From contig CAKULY010000001.1 of the NCBI GenBank assembly GCA_934667505.1, positions 1 through 64,000 on the forward strand: DNA of 64,000 bases, in the 5' to 3' direction. The translations under genes were made by a program, and so were the position numbers. Source of the stretch: an uncultured Treponema sp. Its GTDB lineage: Bacteria > Spirochaetota > Spirochaetia > Treponematales > Treponemataceae. Positions 52,325-60,985 of this stretch are shown here, piece by piece (within the stretch, counting starts at the first letter, position 1; the number at the start of each line of letters is the position of its first letter). Below the pieces are notes generated by a model, which was not told where the DNA came from, made no database searches, and saw only the letters and a program-made list of their open reading frames with translations.

Positions 52325-54309
52325 CTTCTGTGCATATTGAATATGCTGAAGTTTATAGTTTTTTCCATTTCCATTCCAGGAGTTAACTTTACGTCCCAGA
52401 ACATTGTATTGGCAAAGGTCATTCCTGCTGGTAAAAGTTCTCCAGTTATGTATTCCGGTCTATTAAATACGATTGGAACAAAAATAAGCCCGCAAGATTC
52501 GTTTGGTTCAAACATAAACGAAATATTGTTATCTGTATCAGTAACCCAAATTCCTTCAACATTGCTCAATTTCCCTGATTTATTAACTTGATGAGATGAA
52601 ACTTTAGTGTTCACTTCTTGTTTTGTTCCATCAGAAAGAATTTCAAGCTTAAAAGGATTAAAATTTTCGGCATTAAAATTTGTCTGAGCAAAGCTAGATT
52701 CAACGGCAAACTTTGCTTCCAGAACGGATTCGCTTTCATTTTTAATGATGTACTGAATCATCATTCCGCTTGAAGAAAGAACATAATTTTTTTTGAGTGA
52801 AACTTTTTGATTCCCATTGAAAAGCGCCTGAGCATAAAACTGAAGCTCGCAATGGGATTCTGAAAACTTTGTTTCAGAATAAAGAATTTTTGAAAAAATT
52901 GTATTCCCTGTGGATTTGTTAAAAACATAAGAATTAAACTCATTTTCATCAAAAAGGTGGTCTACAAAAAGCCCTCTTTCATAGTCGTCGCTTATGCCTT
53001 CAAATTCTTCTACTCTATTAAGGTTGTCTGCGAAATTTCCAGAATTTTGCAAAATATCAAGTTCTTTTATCATTCCGCCAAGCGGTGAAATTACCGCAAA
53101 ATAGTTTTGCATTCTAAAAACATATTCGCTAAGACCGTCGCTATTGTAGTCAAAATTAGTGGCTGTTTCAGAAAATTTTCCACATTCGCGTAAAATTTTT
53201 TCAGCAGAGGTAAGATTTTTATAAGCTTGCTGCCTATAAGTGGAAGTTACAAAAGCACCTTTTGAAGTGCAAATAAAGCCGTCTCCATTTTGAGCTTCCC
53301 AAAGCTTTTCGCGAGCCCCATTTTTTCGCATTTTGTCGCCGTGACTTTGGTTTACAAGAAGGCTTACATACAGCATCCGGTCATACAAGGCTCGGCTTTG
53401 CGGATATATCTGAAAAAAATCATAAATCGTAACAGGATAATGCTTGTCCATTTTTACAGGTTGATAAGCCTGTATTCCCCATTGCCCGACTTCGCTGCTC
53501 ATTCCGCTTGGAATATAAACAGGGATTTTTGAAGTTGCAGATTTCAAATAAGATGAAGGTGTATTAAAAACAAAATCATCATTTTGTTCTACTTCATTGT
53601 TTAATTGTTCTAACCAGCCAGAAGCAAGAATTTTTTTTAGTTCTGCGTGAGTAAACTGAATTGACAATCCGCTTCTACAGTCAGAAAAACGTTCCGCAAG
53701 ATTTTTAGCGCTTTTTTGAACCTTTTTAGAAACTTCGTTCAGCCAATTTTGGCAAGAAGATTCTGAATCTGGTTTTAAAGAACTAAAAAGAGGACAAATG
53801 GAAATAGATTTTCCTTTGTCTGACATTATCAATGGAATAAACTTTAGCTTGTCGTTAGGAATTAAAGATTCATCTAAAAAAACATAATCCATTCCACAAT
53901 TATTAAAACAACTTACAAGGGAATAATCCCATATACTTGCGCAAATTGTTATTCCTCTAGGACGTTTTCCAGTTAGTTTCCTTATTTCTGATGTTAAAAG
54001 CTCGATTTGCCCATTTCTGTCAATTGGAAAAAGAAGCGGAAAAGCAGGATCGTAATATCCGCCTCCTATAAGTTCAACCTGTTTTTTAGAAACAAGCTGC
54101 TTTATAATCTCTAAAAATTCTGGATGTTTTTTTCGTAGATGTTCAAGTTGAACCCCGTTAAAAGCAAATGACATTTTAAAATCTTTGTGAGTAGATAAAA
54201 ATTGAGTAATAGGCTTATATACAGATTCATAATCTTTTTCAAAGATATCTGCTCGAGAAGGTCCTATTCTTGATGATTTTAAACAAAAACAAATGCTAAC
54301 TGGGTTCAT
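52321..54309 (-). CDS. GH57-fold protein lacking catalytic residues
   Basis: A 662-residue protein with the layout of GH57 4-alpha-glucanotransferases: an N-terminal beta/alpha barrel, a helical region (SRALYDRMLYVSLLVNQSHG, SAEKILRECG), and a C-terminal beta-sandwich (DUF1925/1926-like). The usual landmarks are altered. HQP in the first strand is replaced by CFCLKSSRIG; the nucleophile region expected as TERVWEP reads CASIWDYS near residues 121-128, so the catalytic Glu is Ala; and the DDGEKFG acid motif is absent around FTHAELKKILASGWLEQ. GGGYYDP, the second conserved region, remains. It follows rnfB with no gap in the same transcript. It may bind glucan without hydrolysing it. Confidence 0.75.
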   Translation of the reverse strand: MNPVSICFCLKSSRIGPSRADIFEKDYESVYKPITQFLSTHKDFKMSFAFNGVQLEHLRKKHPEFLEIIKQLVSKKQVELIGGGYYDPAFPLLFPIDRNGQIELLTSEIRKLTGKRPRGITICASIWDYSLVSCFNNCGMDYVFLDESLIPNDKLKFIPLIMSDKGKSISICPLFSSLKPDSESSCQNWLNEVSKKVQKSAKNLAERFSDCRSGLSIQFTHAELKKILASGWLEQLNNEVEQNDDFVFNTPSSYLKSATSKIPVYIPSGMSSEVGQWGIQAYQPVKMDKHYPVTIYDFFQIYPQSRALYDRMLYVSLLVNQSHGDKMRKNGAREKLWEAQNGDGFICTSKGAFVTSTYRQQAYKNLTSAEKILRECGKFSETATNFDYNSDGLSEYVFRMQNYFAVISPLGGMIKELDILQNSGNFADNLNRVEEFEGISDDYERGLFVDHLFDENEFNSYVFNKSTGNTIFSKILYSETKFSESHCELQFYAQALFNGNQKVSLKKNYVLSSSGMMIQYIIKNESESVLEAKFAVESSFAQTNFNAENFNPFKLEILSDGTKQEVNTKVSSHQVNKSGKLSNVEGIWVTDTDNNISFMFEPNESCGLIFVPIVFNRPEYITGELLPAGMTFANTMFWDVKLTPGMEMEKTINFSIFNMHRR

Positions 54310-54930
54310 TTATGAAATACCATTATTTCTTGTAAAATATTCTATAACAAGATTGCCATATTTTAAAGCCTTTTGGTGCTTGCCAAGTTTTTTTTTGCTA
54401 TTTTTTATCTTATCGCACGAAGTTAATTCTTCTGAACTGTTGTTACATTCTAAGTAATCACCTTGCGATATTGGAAGCAGTTTTATTACATTTTTGGGGC
54501 AAACTTCAATGCATTTTCCGCAGCCATTGCATAAAGAATTTATAACGGCAGTTTCATTTTTAATTTCAATGGCTTGCTGCGGGCAAACTTTTAAGCAATC
54601 CCCTAAGCCTATGCAAGAAAATTTGCAATCATTTATAGAGCCATACACAGAATTTATAAGATTGCAAGTTTGCCCCCAAGTTTTTTTCAAGGCAGATTTT
54701 TTTGAAAATTCTTTTTCGCAAGAACACAAAACCACAGCTTTTTCTTTTACAGGCAAGTTTTTTTCCGTAGATTTTAGTTTATAAAAGATATACTGATGCT
54801 CTGCAAAAAACATATTTGAATCTATCTTTGTCTGCTCTTTTACTGCTGGAGAATATACAGTTGTAAGAAAAAAAACAAGGAGCGCTAAAACTATTAAAAT
54901 CAAAACTAGAATAATAATTTTTAAAATCAT
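54310..54930 (-). CDS. rnfB: Rnf complex subunit B, short form
   Basis: A 206-residue iron-sulfur protein with one N-terminal membrane helix (residues 3-25). It carries the RnfB segments AVVLCSCEKEFSKKSALKKT, DCKFSCIGLGDCLKVCP and CNGCGKCIEVCP, giving two [4Fe-4S] ferredoxin clusters. The N-terminal CxxCx4C Fe-S domain that most RnfB proteins carry between the helix and this region is missing; residues 26-70 contain no cysteine. The start at 54930 overlaps the rnfA stop as ATGA with GGGGT upstream. Electron transfer within the Rnf complex is inferred. Confidence 0.82.
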   Translation of the reverse strand: MILKIIILVLILIVLALLVFFLTTVYSPAVKEQTKIDSNMFFAEHQYIFYKLKSTEKNLPVKEKAVVLCSCEKEFSKKSALKKTWGQTCNLINSVYGSINDCKFSCIGLGDCLKVCPQQAIEIKNETAVINSLCNGCGKCIEVCPKNVIKLLPISQGDYLECNNSSEELTSCDKIKNSKKKLGKHQKALKYGNLVIEYFTRNNGIS

Positions 54931-55487
54931 GGTATAACCCCTGGATTTAACCAAGATATATTGCATAAAATTAACACAAGCGACAGAATTGCAAGTGAAA
55001 TCATAATAAGACTCTTTCTGTTTCCGTGTATCTCTTGATTTCCGACTATATTGATTCTTTTCTTTATAGAATAAATTACTGGAAGAATAATTACGAAGGA
55101 TAAAAAAGAAGATGCAGATATTATTAAAATATCAGAAAGACTTATTCCTTCGTTTAATGTCAGCAAAACTATTGGAAAAGATAAACAAAATTCAGAAGTA
55201 ACTCTGTTAGATGTAATTCTTACAAGAGATTCCAAAAGAATTGAAATTACAATAAACACAAGAAGAGCAACAAAAGGATACAATTCCGCCAGATTTAGAG
55301 GAACTAAAAGTTTTGTAATTAATAACCAGCTCAACATAACTGTGCTAAGGATTGTAACAAAAATTTTTATAACTGGAAGAAAAGCTTTATGTATTGAATC
55401 ACATAAAATTATGGAATCATTTATTCCAATTCCATAAACAAGCACAGCTGAACTGATAAACAAATAGTACAGCGCAGAAAATATCAT
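54927..55487 (-). CDS. rnfA: Rnf complex subunit A
   Basis: A 186-residue integral membrane protein with six hydrophobic segments, the RnfA/NqrE topology, containing ALYYLFISSAVLVYGIGIND at the start. Gene order (rnfC-D-G-E-A-B) and size support the assignment; individual motifs are weak because RnfA is poorly constrained. The start overlaps the rnfE stop by four bases. Confidence 0.75.
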   Translation of the reverse strand: MIFSALYYLFISSAVLVYGIGINDSIILCDSIHKAFLPVIKIFVTILSTVMLSWLLITKLLVPLNLAELYPFVALLVFIVISILLESLVRITSNRVTSEFCLSFPIVLLTLNEGISLSDILIISASSFLSFVIILPVIYSIKKRINIVGNQEIHGNRKSLIMISLAILSLVLILCNISWLNPGVIP

Positions 55488-56104
55488 TTATCTTCCTCCT
55501 GTTGAACTTTTTGCAATATATTTAATTTTCTTTCTATTGCAAGATAGCCTGCAAGTAAAAGCGCAGAAAGCACAAATGAACCTGGAATTGTGGCTATAAA
55601 ATTCAAGGCAGAAACTTTATCCTCATTAAAGATTACTATTTCAAGTTGTTTGCCCATTGCAGGCAAAGTTATTGTTCCAAAACCTAAAATGTCTCTAAAT
55701 AGAGATGTTAAAAGGGAATATATTGAAAAAAGAAGCGCTGGAATCATATTTTGCTTTAGCTCGATTTTCAAATTACCTTGCTGATTTTCCATTAAAAATA
55801 CTGTGGCAAAGGTTGTAATTGCCGGAAAGTAAATTATAAAACCCATTTGCATTGCAATTTCTGGCATAAACAAGATTAGCAACTGCTTGTAAAAAATAAC
55901 TATAAATATTGTAAGGAGCATTACACAAGTTTGAGAACTTTTTTGAAGTCCGATTTTTTTCAAAAGAGTTCTAAATAAAGTTCCAAAAAGCATGAGCAAG
56001 ATTACTTCTAAAGCTAGCAGAATCCCGCATACAAATCGGCCAGGAGCAACTATCAGCATTGCGCAAGTTGCAGACATATATATGGAAATTGCTTTTCTTG
56101 TCAT
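55484..56104 (-). CDS. rnfE: Rnf complex subunit E
   Basis: A 206-residue membrane protein with six hydrophobic segments, similar to RnfE/NqrD, including MTRKAISIYMSATCAMLIVA at the start and GRFVCGILLALEVILL. RnfE and RnfA are related and together hold a metal centre in the membrane part; here the Cys residues are C14, C26 and a further one near residue 80. Starts and stops overlap both neighbours by four bases, showing tight coupling. Confidence 0.75.
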   Translation of the reverse strand: MTRKAISIYMSATCAMLIVAPGRFVCGILLALEVILLMLFGTLFRTLLKKIGLQKSSQTCVMLLTIFIVIFYKQLLILFMPEIAMQMGFIIYFPAITTFATVFLMENQQGNLKIELKQNMIPALLFSIYSLLTSLFRDILGFGTITLPAMGKQLEIVIFNEDKVSALNFIATIPGSFVLSALLLAGYLAIERKLNILQKVQQEEDK

Positions 56105-56580
56105 TTGCTTGCCTCTCTTTCAGAATTTTCTACTATATCGCGAACTTTTTCAGCCCAATAAGCGATTCTTGTGTCGTTTGGCGTATTTTCAAGAATTTTT
56201 TTTACCCTGCCCTTTACTGCATAATACCCTTTAAAATGGCAGCCTTTATTTTTGCTATAAACAAAGACTGTCGGCATAGGCCCGAAAAAAGTTACAACTC
56301 TTAAAGTTACAGCATAATAGCGTTCTGCATCGTTTTTACAGCTCAGTTCATAGACTGCTGCGCTTGTTGAAAATGCAGATTTTATTTTTAAGTTTTGGCC
56401 TACAATCCAGGTTTGAGGCTCTTTTTCATCTAATACAGCTTGAACAGAAACTTTTAAGCCTTCAGTCCATTTTTTTGAAGAAAGTCTAGTCATGCCTATT
56501 AATATTGAAAAAAGCACAACAAGAATTCCCAAAAAAATTGCATAATTCTTAAAAAAAACTTTGGTATCTATCTTCTGCAA
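56101..56580 (-). CDS. rnfG: Rnf complex subunit G, divergent (no flavinylation motif seen)
   Basis: A 159-residue protein with one N-terminal membrane helix (residues 13-35) and a small periplasmic domain (AERYYAVTLRVVTFFGPMPT, GCHFKGYYAVKGRVKKILEN). The fold position matches RnfG, which normally carries a covalently bound FMN on Thr in a (S/D)GAT(S/T) motif; the equivalent stretch reads NDTRIAYWAEKV and has no such motif. It is also shorter than typical. The start is TTG at 56580 with GGAGG eight bases upstream, better than an earlier TTG. Assignment rests on order in the rnf operon. Confidence 0.65.
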   Translation of the reverse strand: MQKIDTKVFFKNYAIFLGILVVLFSILIGMTRLSSKKWTEGLKVSVQAVLDEKEPQTWIVGQNLKIKSAFSTSAAVYELSCKNDAERYYAVTLRVVTFFGPMPTVFVYSKNKGCHFKGYYAVKGRVKKILENTPNDTRIAYWAEKVRDIVENSEREASK

Positions 56581-56657
56581 TTCTATTACCTCCAAAAACA
56601 AGTCTGATTAAGCCTGAAAAATGCTTAATTTTTTAAATGACCGTCTTAAATACGATT

Positions 56658-57725
56658 TTAATCACTATTATTTTTATATGTTCCAACCATTCTTACAACT
56701 CTTAATCTATCTGTTCTATTTTCGTATTGCTGAATTATTATGGAAATAATATTTGCAATCAAAACCGTGGCAACAGTTCCACACGGAGAAGTTCCGCAGC
56801 CAGTCATGAAAAATGCAATCACTCCCGATAAAGAGCCGTAAATGATTTTTCCCCCAATTGTAATGGGAACAGTTCCATACCAAGGGATGAGAAAAACTGC
56901 GCAAAAAAGAGTTCCACTTGTTAACAAAGCTAATAACATATCTCCCTGAAACATAACCCCATTAAAGAAAAACGGAGAAACAAATCTTACTAGCAGCATA
57001 TAAACAAAAAGAAAGCAACCTGGAATGATAGTTTTTACAAAATTGTCACTAAAAAGAAATAAAGATGAAATCAGTGTTGCAAAATTAAACCTAAAGGCAG
57101 GAATAATTGATTGAGTGTCCCAAAATATAGACATATACCCTTCAGGAATGGAAACCTTAAAAATACTGAATATAGAATTGTTTAGAAATTCGGTAAGGCT
57201 TGAATCAAATTTATAAATGGGAAAAAATCCATTTTCAATCAAAAACTGGGAAGGATTACGCATTGCAAGAATGTCAGTAGTAACGCCGAATGGAGGAAAT
57301 AATTCGTAACCTACAATCCATAAAACAATAACGCTGAAAATAGAAGGATTTGCCCAAGCGTAAGAAAAGCCTCCAAAAAAATGTTTCATTACAAGCATTA
57401 CGCATACAGTTAAGAAAAAAACTGCAATTGGCGAAAAAGTTTGAGGAATCAGCATGCCTGCTATAAGCCCCTGATCTATGCTTATTATTGTGCTATAGTG
57501 GTCTTGAATATGGTTTTTAGTAATCTTGTTACTTATGGTTTCGGCGCAAAAAGCTCCTAGCGTAGAAGCGGATATAACAAGCAAAGCACTCCAGCTTTTT
57601 GCACAGGCTAAAAGAACAAGCTGAATGCCCAAAAGAATTGCAATTTTTATAGCATTCCAACCTATTGAGTGATTGATATAAATAAAAGGCCTTATAAGAA
57701 TTTTTCTTTTTTTCTGTTCAGACAT
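56658..57725 (-). CDS. rnfD: Rnf complex subunit D, divergent
   Basis: A 355-residue membrane protein with about ten helices. The RnfD/NqrB-like start is RPFIYINHSIGWNAIKIAIL and a later segment is KHFFGGFSYAWANPSIFSVI. The region where typical RnfD proteins carry the covalent-FMN motif (SGATPL) reads FRFNFATLISS, and the ATDPVTSP-like loop reads LIPWYGTVPITIG. The protein is somewhat longer than usual. It lies between rnfC and rnfG. Its hydrophobic core and order support the call, but the cofactor state is doubtful. Confidence 0.75.
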   Translation of the reverse strand: MSEQKKRKILIRPFIYINHSIGWNAIKIAILLGIQLVLLACAKSWSALLVISASTLGAFCAETISNKITKNHIQDHYSTIISIDQGLIAGMLIPQTFSPIAVFFLTVCVMLVMKHFFGGFSYAWANPSIFSVIVLWIVGYELFPPFGVTTDILAMRNPSQFLIENGFFPIYKFDSSLTEFLNNSIFSIFKVSIPEGYMSIFWDTQSIIPAFRFNFATLISSLFLFSDNFVKTIIPGCFLFVYMLLVRFVSPFFFNGVMFQGDMLLALLTSGTLFCAVFLIPWYGTVPITIGGKIIYGSLSGVIAFFMTGCGTSPCGTVATVLIANIISIIIQQYENRTDRLRVVRMVGTYKNNSD

Positions 57726-57728
57726 TTT

Positions 57729-59048
57729 TTATCTAACCTCATTATATTTTATTTTAAAATCATTTATCCGCTGGCTTAATGGAAGTCTTGCTGGACAAAC
57801 CGCATTGCAAAGCCCGCAGTCTATGCACATCAAAGATGATTCTAGATATTCTTTTTCTGCGCAAAGTCCGCCAGTAATGTGTCTATAAATAATATCTGGA
57901 GAAAGCTTTATAGGGCAGCTTCTTCTGCAGCTGCCGCAACGCACACAAACGGACATTCTTTGGTCTGGAGTTTTTAACGAAGTTACAAAAGTCACAGACT
58001 TTACATACTTTGTTATTGGAACATTTAACGTTCCAACAGAAAAACCTGTTACAAGACCGTTTATTATTATTGCGCCTGGCTTTTTTATAAAGCCACCGCA
58101 ATGTTCTGCAAGAGAATCAATTGTAGTTCCAATTGGAACTTTTATAAGACCGCTTGCCACAGTGCAATCGCCATCCACAAGGACATACCGCTCAATAACT
58201 GGCATACCTTTTGAAATATGGTTATAGGTTTCAAACGCCGTAGAAGAATCTATAAAAACATCTTTTACAGAAATTTTGCAAAAGGAGCCATTTCCCATAG
58301 ACATTTTTTTTACAATTGGAACTACAAGTTTTTTAAAGCTGCACGGATACTTTTTAGGATTTAGAGGGACAAACAAAACAGGAAAATTCGTTTTTATGGA
58401 TTTAATTTTTTCTGATTTTATAAAGGATTCCTCGCAGATAAATACGATGCCTTGAGCATTCATAGTTTTTGCAATAAGTTCACTTCCCTTTACAACTTCT
58501 TCTTGATACAAAGATGTTATCAACCTGTCAGAAAGCCTTGAAGGGTCATCGTCAAAAAGTCTTACAATCAAAATTTTGTTATTATTCTTTGCAGCATTTT
58601 CTAGTTGCAAAGCAAGATTTTCAGGTTTATCAGATATAAATGTATTTAAAATCCCTTTTTCAGAAATTTCTCTAATCAGCTGTGATGAAGAAAAAATATC
58701 AAGATTTCTTGGTTTTATTCTTTTTCCAAGAAATGAAAAGCTTCCGTGCAATTTTATTTTCATTGCTCGAACAATTTTTCCATCTGGAGCTGTACATAGT
58801 TCTGTTTCTAGAACTTTACCAGGGATTGGAGAATATATATATTTTTTTAATCCTGTTGAATTGGAACTATCTAATGATTCTGCAATAAGCTGCCCTTCTT
58901 TTAAAATATCTCCTTCAAAAACAATTGCTTTGCACTCATCTCCCTGTTCTTGTTTTAAAGGAACCATAACATAAGGCGGTACAAAGCCAGAAATTGCGGT
59001 TTTGTAAGATTCTTTTTTTAAGGTATGAATGTTATGAAAAGTTGTCAT
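57729..59048 (-). CDS. rnfC: Rnf complex subunit C, lacking the NADH/FMN loop
   Basis: A 439-residue cytoplasmic subunit. The C-terminal ferredoxin part is normal: CVRCGSCRRSCP and CIDCGLCNAVCPARLPL for two [4Fe-4S] clusters. The SLBB-like segment VPIGTTIDSLAEHCGGF, then IERYVLVDGD, is present. But the GGAGFPT nucleotide-binding loop and the NGAECEPYL segment of NADH-oxidising RnfC are missing; the corresponding region reads KGILNTFISDKPENLALQ and then LIVRLFDDDPSRLSD. The ATG at 59048 has AGAGG five bases upstream. It is preceded by the unknown membrane protein gene, two bases away. Confidence 0.85.
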   Translation of the reverse strand: MTTFHNIHTLKKESYKTAISGFVPPYVMVPLKQEQGDECKAIVFEGDILKEGQLIAESLDSSNSTGLKKYIYSPIPGKVLETELCTAPDGKIVRAMKIKLHGSFSFLGKRIKPRNLDIFSSSQLIREISEKGILNTFISDKPENLALQLENAAKNNNKILIVRLFDDDPSRLSDRLITSLYQEEVVKGSELIAKTMNAQGIVFICEESFIKSEKIKSIKTNFPVLFVPLNPKKYPCSFKKLVVPIVKKMSMGNGSFCKISVKDVFIDSSTAFETYNHISKGMPVIERYVLVDGDCTVASGLIKVPIGTTIDSLAEHCGGFIKKPGAIIINGLVTGFSVGTLNVPITKYVKSVTFVTSLKTPDQRMSVCVRCGSCRRSCPIKLSPDIIYRHITGGLCAEKEYLESSLMCIDCGLCNAVCPARLPLSQRINDFKIKYNEVR

Positions 59049-59050
59049 AA

Positions 59051-60433
59051 TCACCTCTTTTTAAAACCTTTTATTCTAATTTTATAAACTAATCTACAAA
59101 TTAAAGGAATTTGTAAAGAAAGAAGAATAAGTATTATAGTTAAAATTGTAAGATTTTGGGAAGTGGAAGAAGCATATCCGCCTGAAAAATCTTTTTTTTG
59201 AAGTTTCAGCATTTTTTCTATGGCAGGGAAATTTAAATCATCAATATCATTTATGGACTCTTCAATAAAATTTTGATTAAAAGCAATAGATTTTACTTCC
59301 TCTTTTATAAGTCCGTTTTCCATTTTAAATTGAGAAAACGAAATCTGTTTTGTAGAAGATTTTTTTTCATTTAATGATATATAAGGAAAAGTCGTAGCTT
59401 CCCATTTCCATTCCACAAAGTCTTTAATATTCGGCAACTGACCGTTTCCGTTCTGACTTGGAAGCTGAAGATTTGCGTCCCTTGACGACTGGCCTATAGA
59501 AAATGCTGAATATAAAAATGCCACCAAAAGGATAGCGGCAATTGCGCAAGAGCAAGAAAGCAGTTGAAAAGAAATTTTTTCAGTGAACGCAGGAACAAAC
59601 CTTGCGGAACGGATTTTTATAGGAACAAAAGAAAATCTCTGTTCAAGTCTTTTTTCTAAAGAACTATATAAGCACATTACAGACAAATCAGAAAGAACGA
59701 CGCAGAAAAATAAAAGAAAGCACTTTAATCCAGAAAGAAGCATCATAAAAAAGGCTGATAAAAAGAATATATTTATATAGACATTTTTTAAAATGACAGA
59801 AAAGGCTTTTTCTCGTTTCCAAAGTTTTTCGCATATAAAAATTCCAGAAATAAAAAGGCAATTTCCTGCAAGCACTCTGTAAAAAGGAAGAACAACGCTA
59901 AAAAGAATTGGAAATACTGATAAAACTGCATATAAAACTTTTTCCTCCGAAAAAAAAGTTAATACGATGGCAAGAATTATGCATACAAGAACAGCAATAA
60001 AAGGATAAGAAACATTTTCGCCCCAACCAGAGTCTATTCCCTGTTTGGACAAAATTGAAATTACTTGAAGCGTATTTTTTTTAAATTTTTCTGGAACATA
60101 AATTACTTTTACTTGCTTATTTTTATCATAAAAAAAATTTTTTCTTTTTTGGTAATAGTCAGACTTCTCTATTCCAGATGTTGCAAGCGCTGCTTCTGGC
60201 GTTTGCTTAGAAAATGCAAGTGGAACTTTTTGATTTTCAAGGCAGATAAAATCTTTGCAACCATTTTTTTCAAGCAGCTGAATAACAAAAGAAGGCTCCA
60301 CAGCTGCATCTACGTACATCATTGTGTAACCATTCCACATTTTTGCAGAAGGCAAACTTCTTAATACGTACATTAGAGATAGCGAAATTATTATTATTAG
60401 CAGAGGAACCGCATACTTTTTTATGTAAGTCAT
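59051..60433 (-). CDS. Large membrane protein of unknown function in the rnf operon
   Basis: A 460-residue protein. One helix lies at residues 7-25, a soluble periplasmic domain of about 120 residues follows (SFVIQLLEKNGCKDFICLEN, then VKVIYVPEKF), six to eight helices run from residue 145 to 330, another soluble loop follows, and a final helix with a basic tail ends the chain. I recognise no family. It starts two bases after the DUF212 gene and ends two bases ahead of rnfC in a compact operon, so it is a candidate additional partner of the Rnf-type complex. Confidence 0.75.
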   Translation of the reverse strand: MTYIKKYAVPLLIIIISLSLMYVLRSLPSAKMWNGYTMMYVDAAVEPSFVIQLLEKNGCKDFICLENQKVPLAFSKQTPEAALATSGIEKSDYYQKRKNFFYDKNKQVKVIYVPEKFKKNTLQVISILSKQGIDSGWGENVSYPFIAVLVCIILAIVLTFFSEEKVLYAVLSVFPILFSVVLPFYRVLAGNCLFISGIFICEKLWKREKAFSVILKNVYINIFFLSAFFMMLLSGLKCFLLFFCVVLSDLSVMCLYSSLEKRLEQRFSFVPIKIRSARFVPAFTEKISFQLLSCSCAIAAILLVAFLYSAFSIGQSSRDANLQLPSQNGNGQLPNIKDFVEWKWEATTFPYISLNEKKSSTKQISFSQFKMENGLIKEEVKSIAFNQNFIEESINDIDDLNFPAIEKMLKLQKKDFSGGYASSTSQNLTILTIILILLSLQIPLICRLVYKIRIKGFKKR

Positions 60434-60434
60434 T

Positions 60435-60914
60435 TTAAAACAACGAATATGCTAATCCAATAAAAAAACCTAGCAAGCAACCGATAGTTACTTCTAATGG
60501 CGTATGTCCATTAACTTCTTTTATAGGAGAATAATCAAGTATTCCCTTTTCTTTTAAAAGTTTTCCCATTTCATTTATTTTTTTAGCTTGAACGCCGCTT
60601 GAACGCCTAACTCCAACAGCATCGCGAATTGTAATTAAAAAGAATCCTAAAGAAATCATAAAAATGTCAGAAGAAATTCCATTTCTAAAACCTATCGTAG
60701 TACACAATGAAGTTACCAGTGCAGAATGACTAGAAGGGAGACCTCCAGTTTTCCAAATAAGGCTTTCAAACATTTCTGAAATACTATGAATTTTTCCATA
60801 AATTATATTTAAAACAGTTTTTATAAACTGAGCACTGAACCAACTTGAAATACAAGCTAAAAAAACAGGATTTGTTAAAAGAGATTTTACATTAGCACTT
60901 ATTAAAGAAAACAT
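60435..60914 (-). CDS. DUF212 divergent PAP2-like membrane protein (YuiD type)
   Basis: A 159-residue membrane protein with four or five helices. WKTGGLPSSHSALVTSL carries the acid-phosphatase-like histidine region, and VGVRRSSGVQAKKINEM is the DUF212 signature. It resembles B. subtilis YuiD, of unknown substrate, related to PAP2 lipid phosphatases. It is first in the unit that continues into the unknown membrane protein and rnf genes, one base apart. Confidence 0.88.
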   Translation of the reverse strand: MFSLISANVKSLLTNPVFLACISSWFSAQFIKTVLNIIYGKIHSISEMFESLIWKTGGLPSSHSALVTSLCTTIGFRNGISSDIFMISLGFFLITIRDAVGVRRSSGVQAKKINEMGKLLKEKGILDYSPIKEVNGHTPLEVTIGCLLGFFIGLAYSLF

Positions 60915-60973
60915 ATCTTATATTCTATCATTCAAAAAAGATTTTTACTAGTAGAAATGTTTACTTTTTCATT

Positions 60974-60979
60974 TATAAT
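60974..60979 (+). promoter_or_regulatory. -10 element ahead of the pseudouridine synthase gene
   Basis: TATAAT only six bases ahead of the ATG with no ribosome site between, implying a leaderless message. The -35 region is poor. Confidence 0.4.
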
Positions 60980-60985
60980 AAAGAC

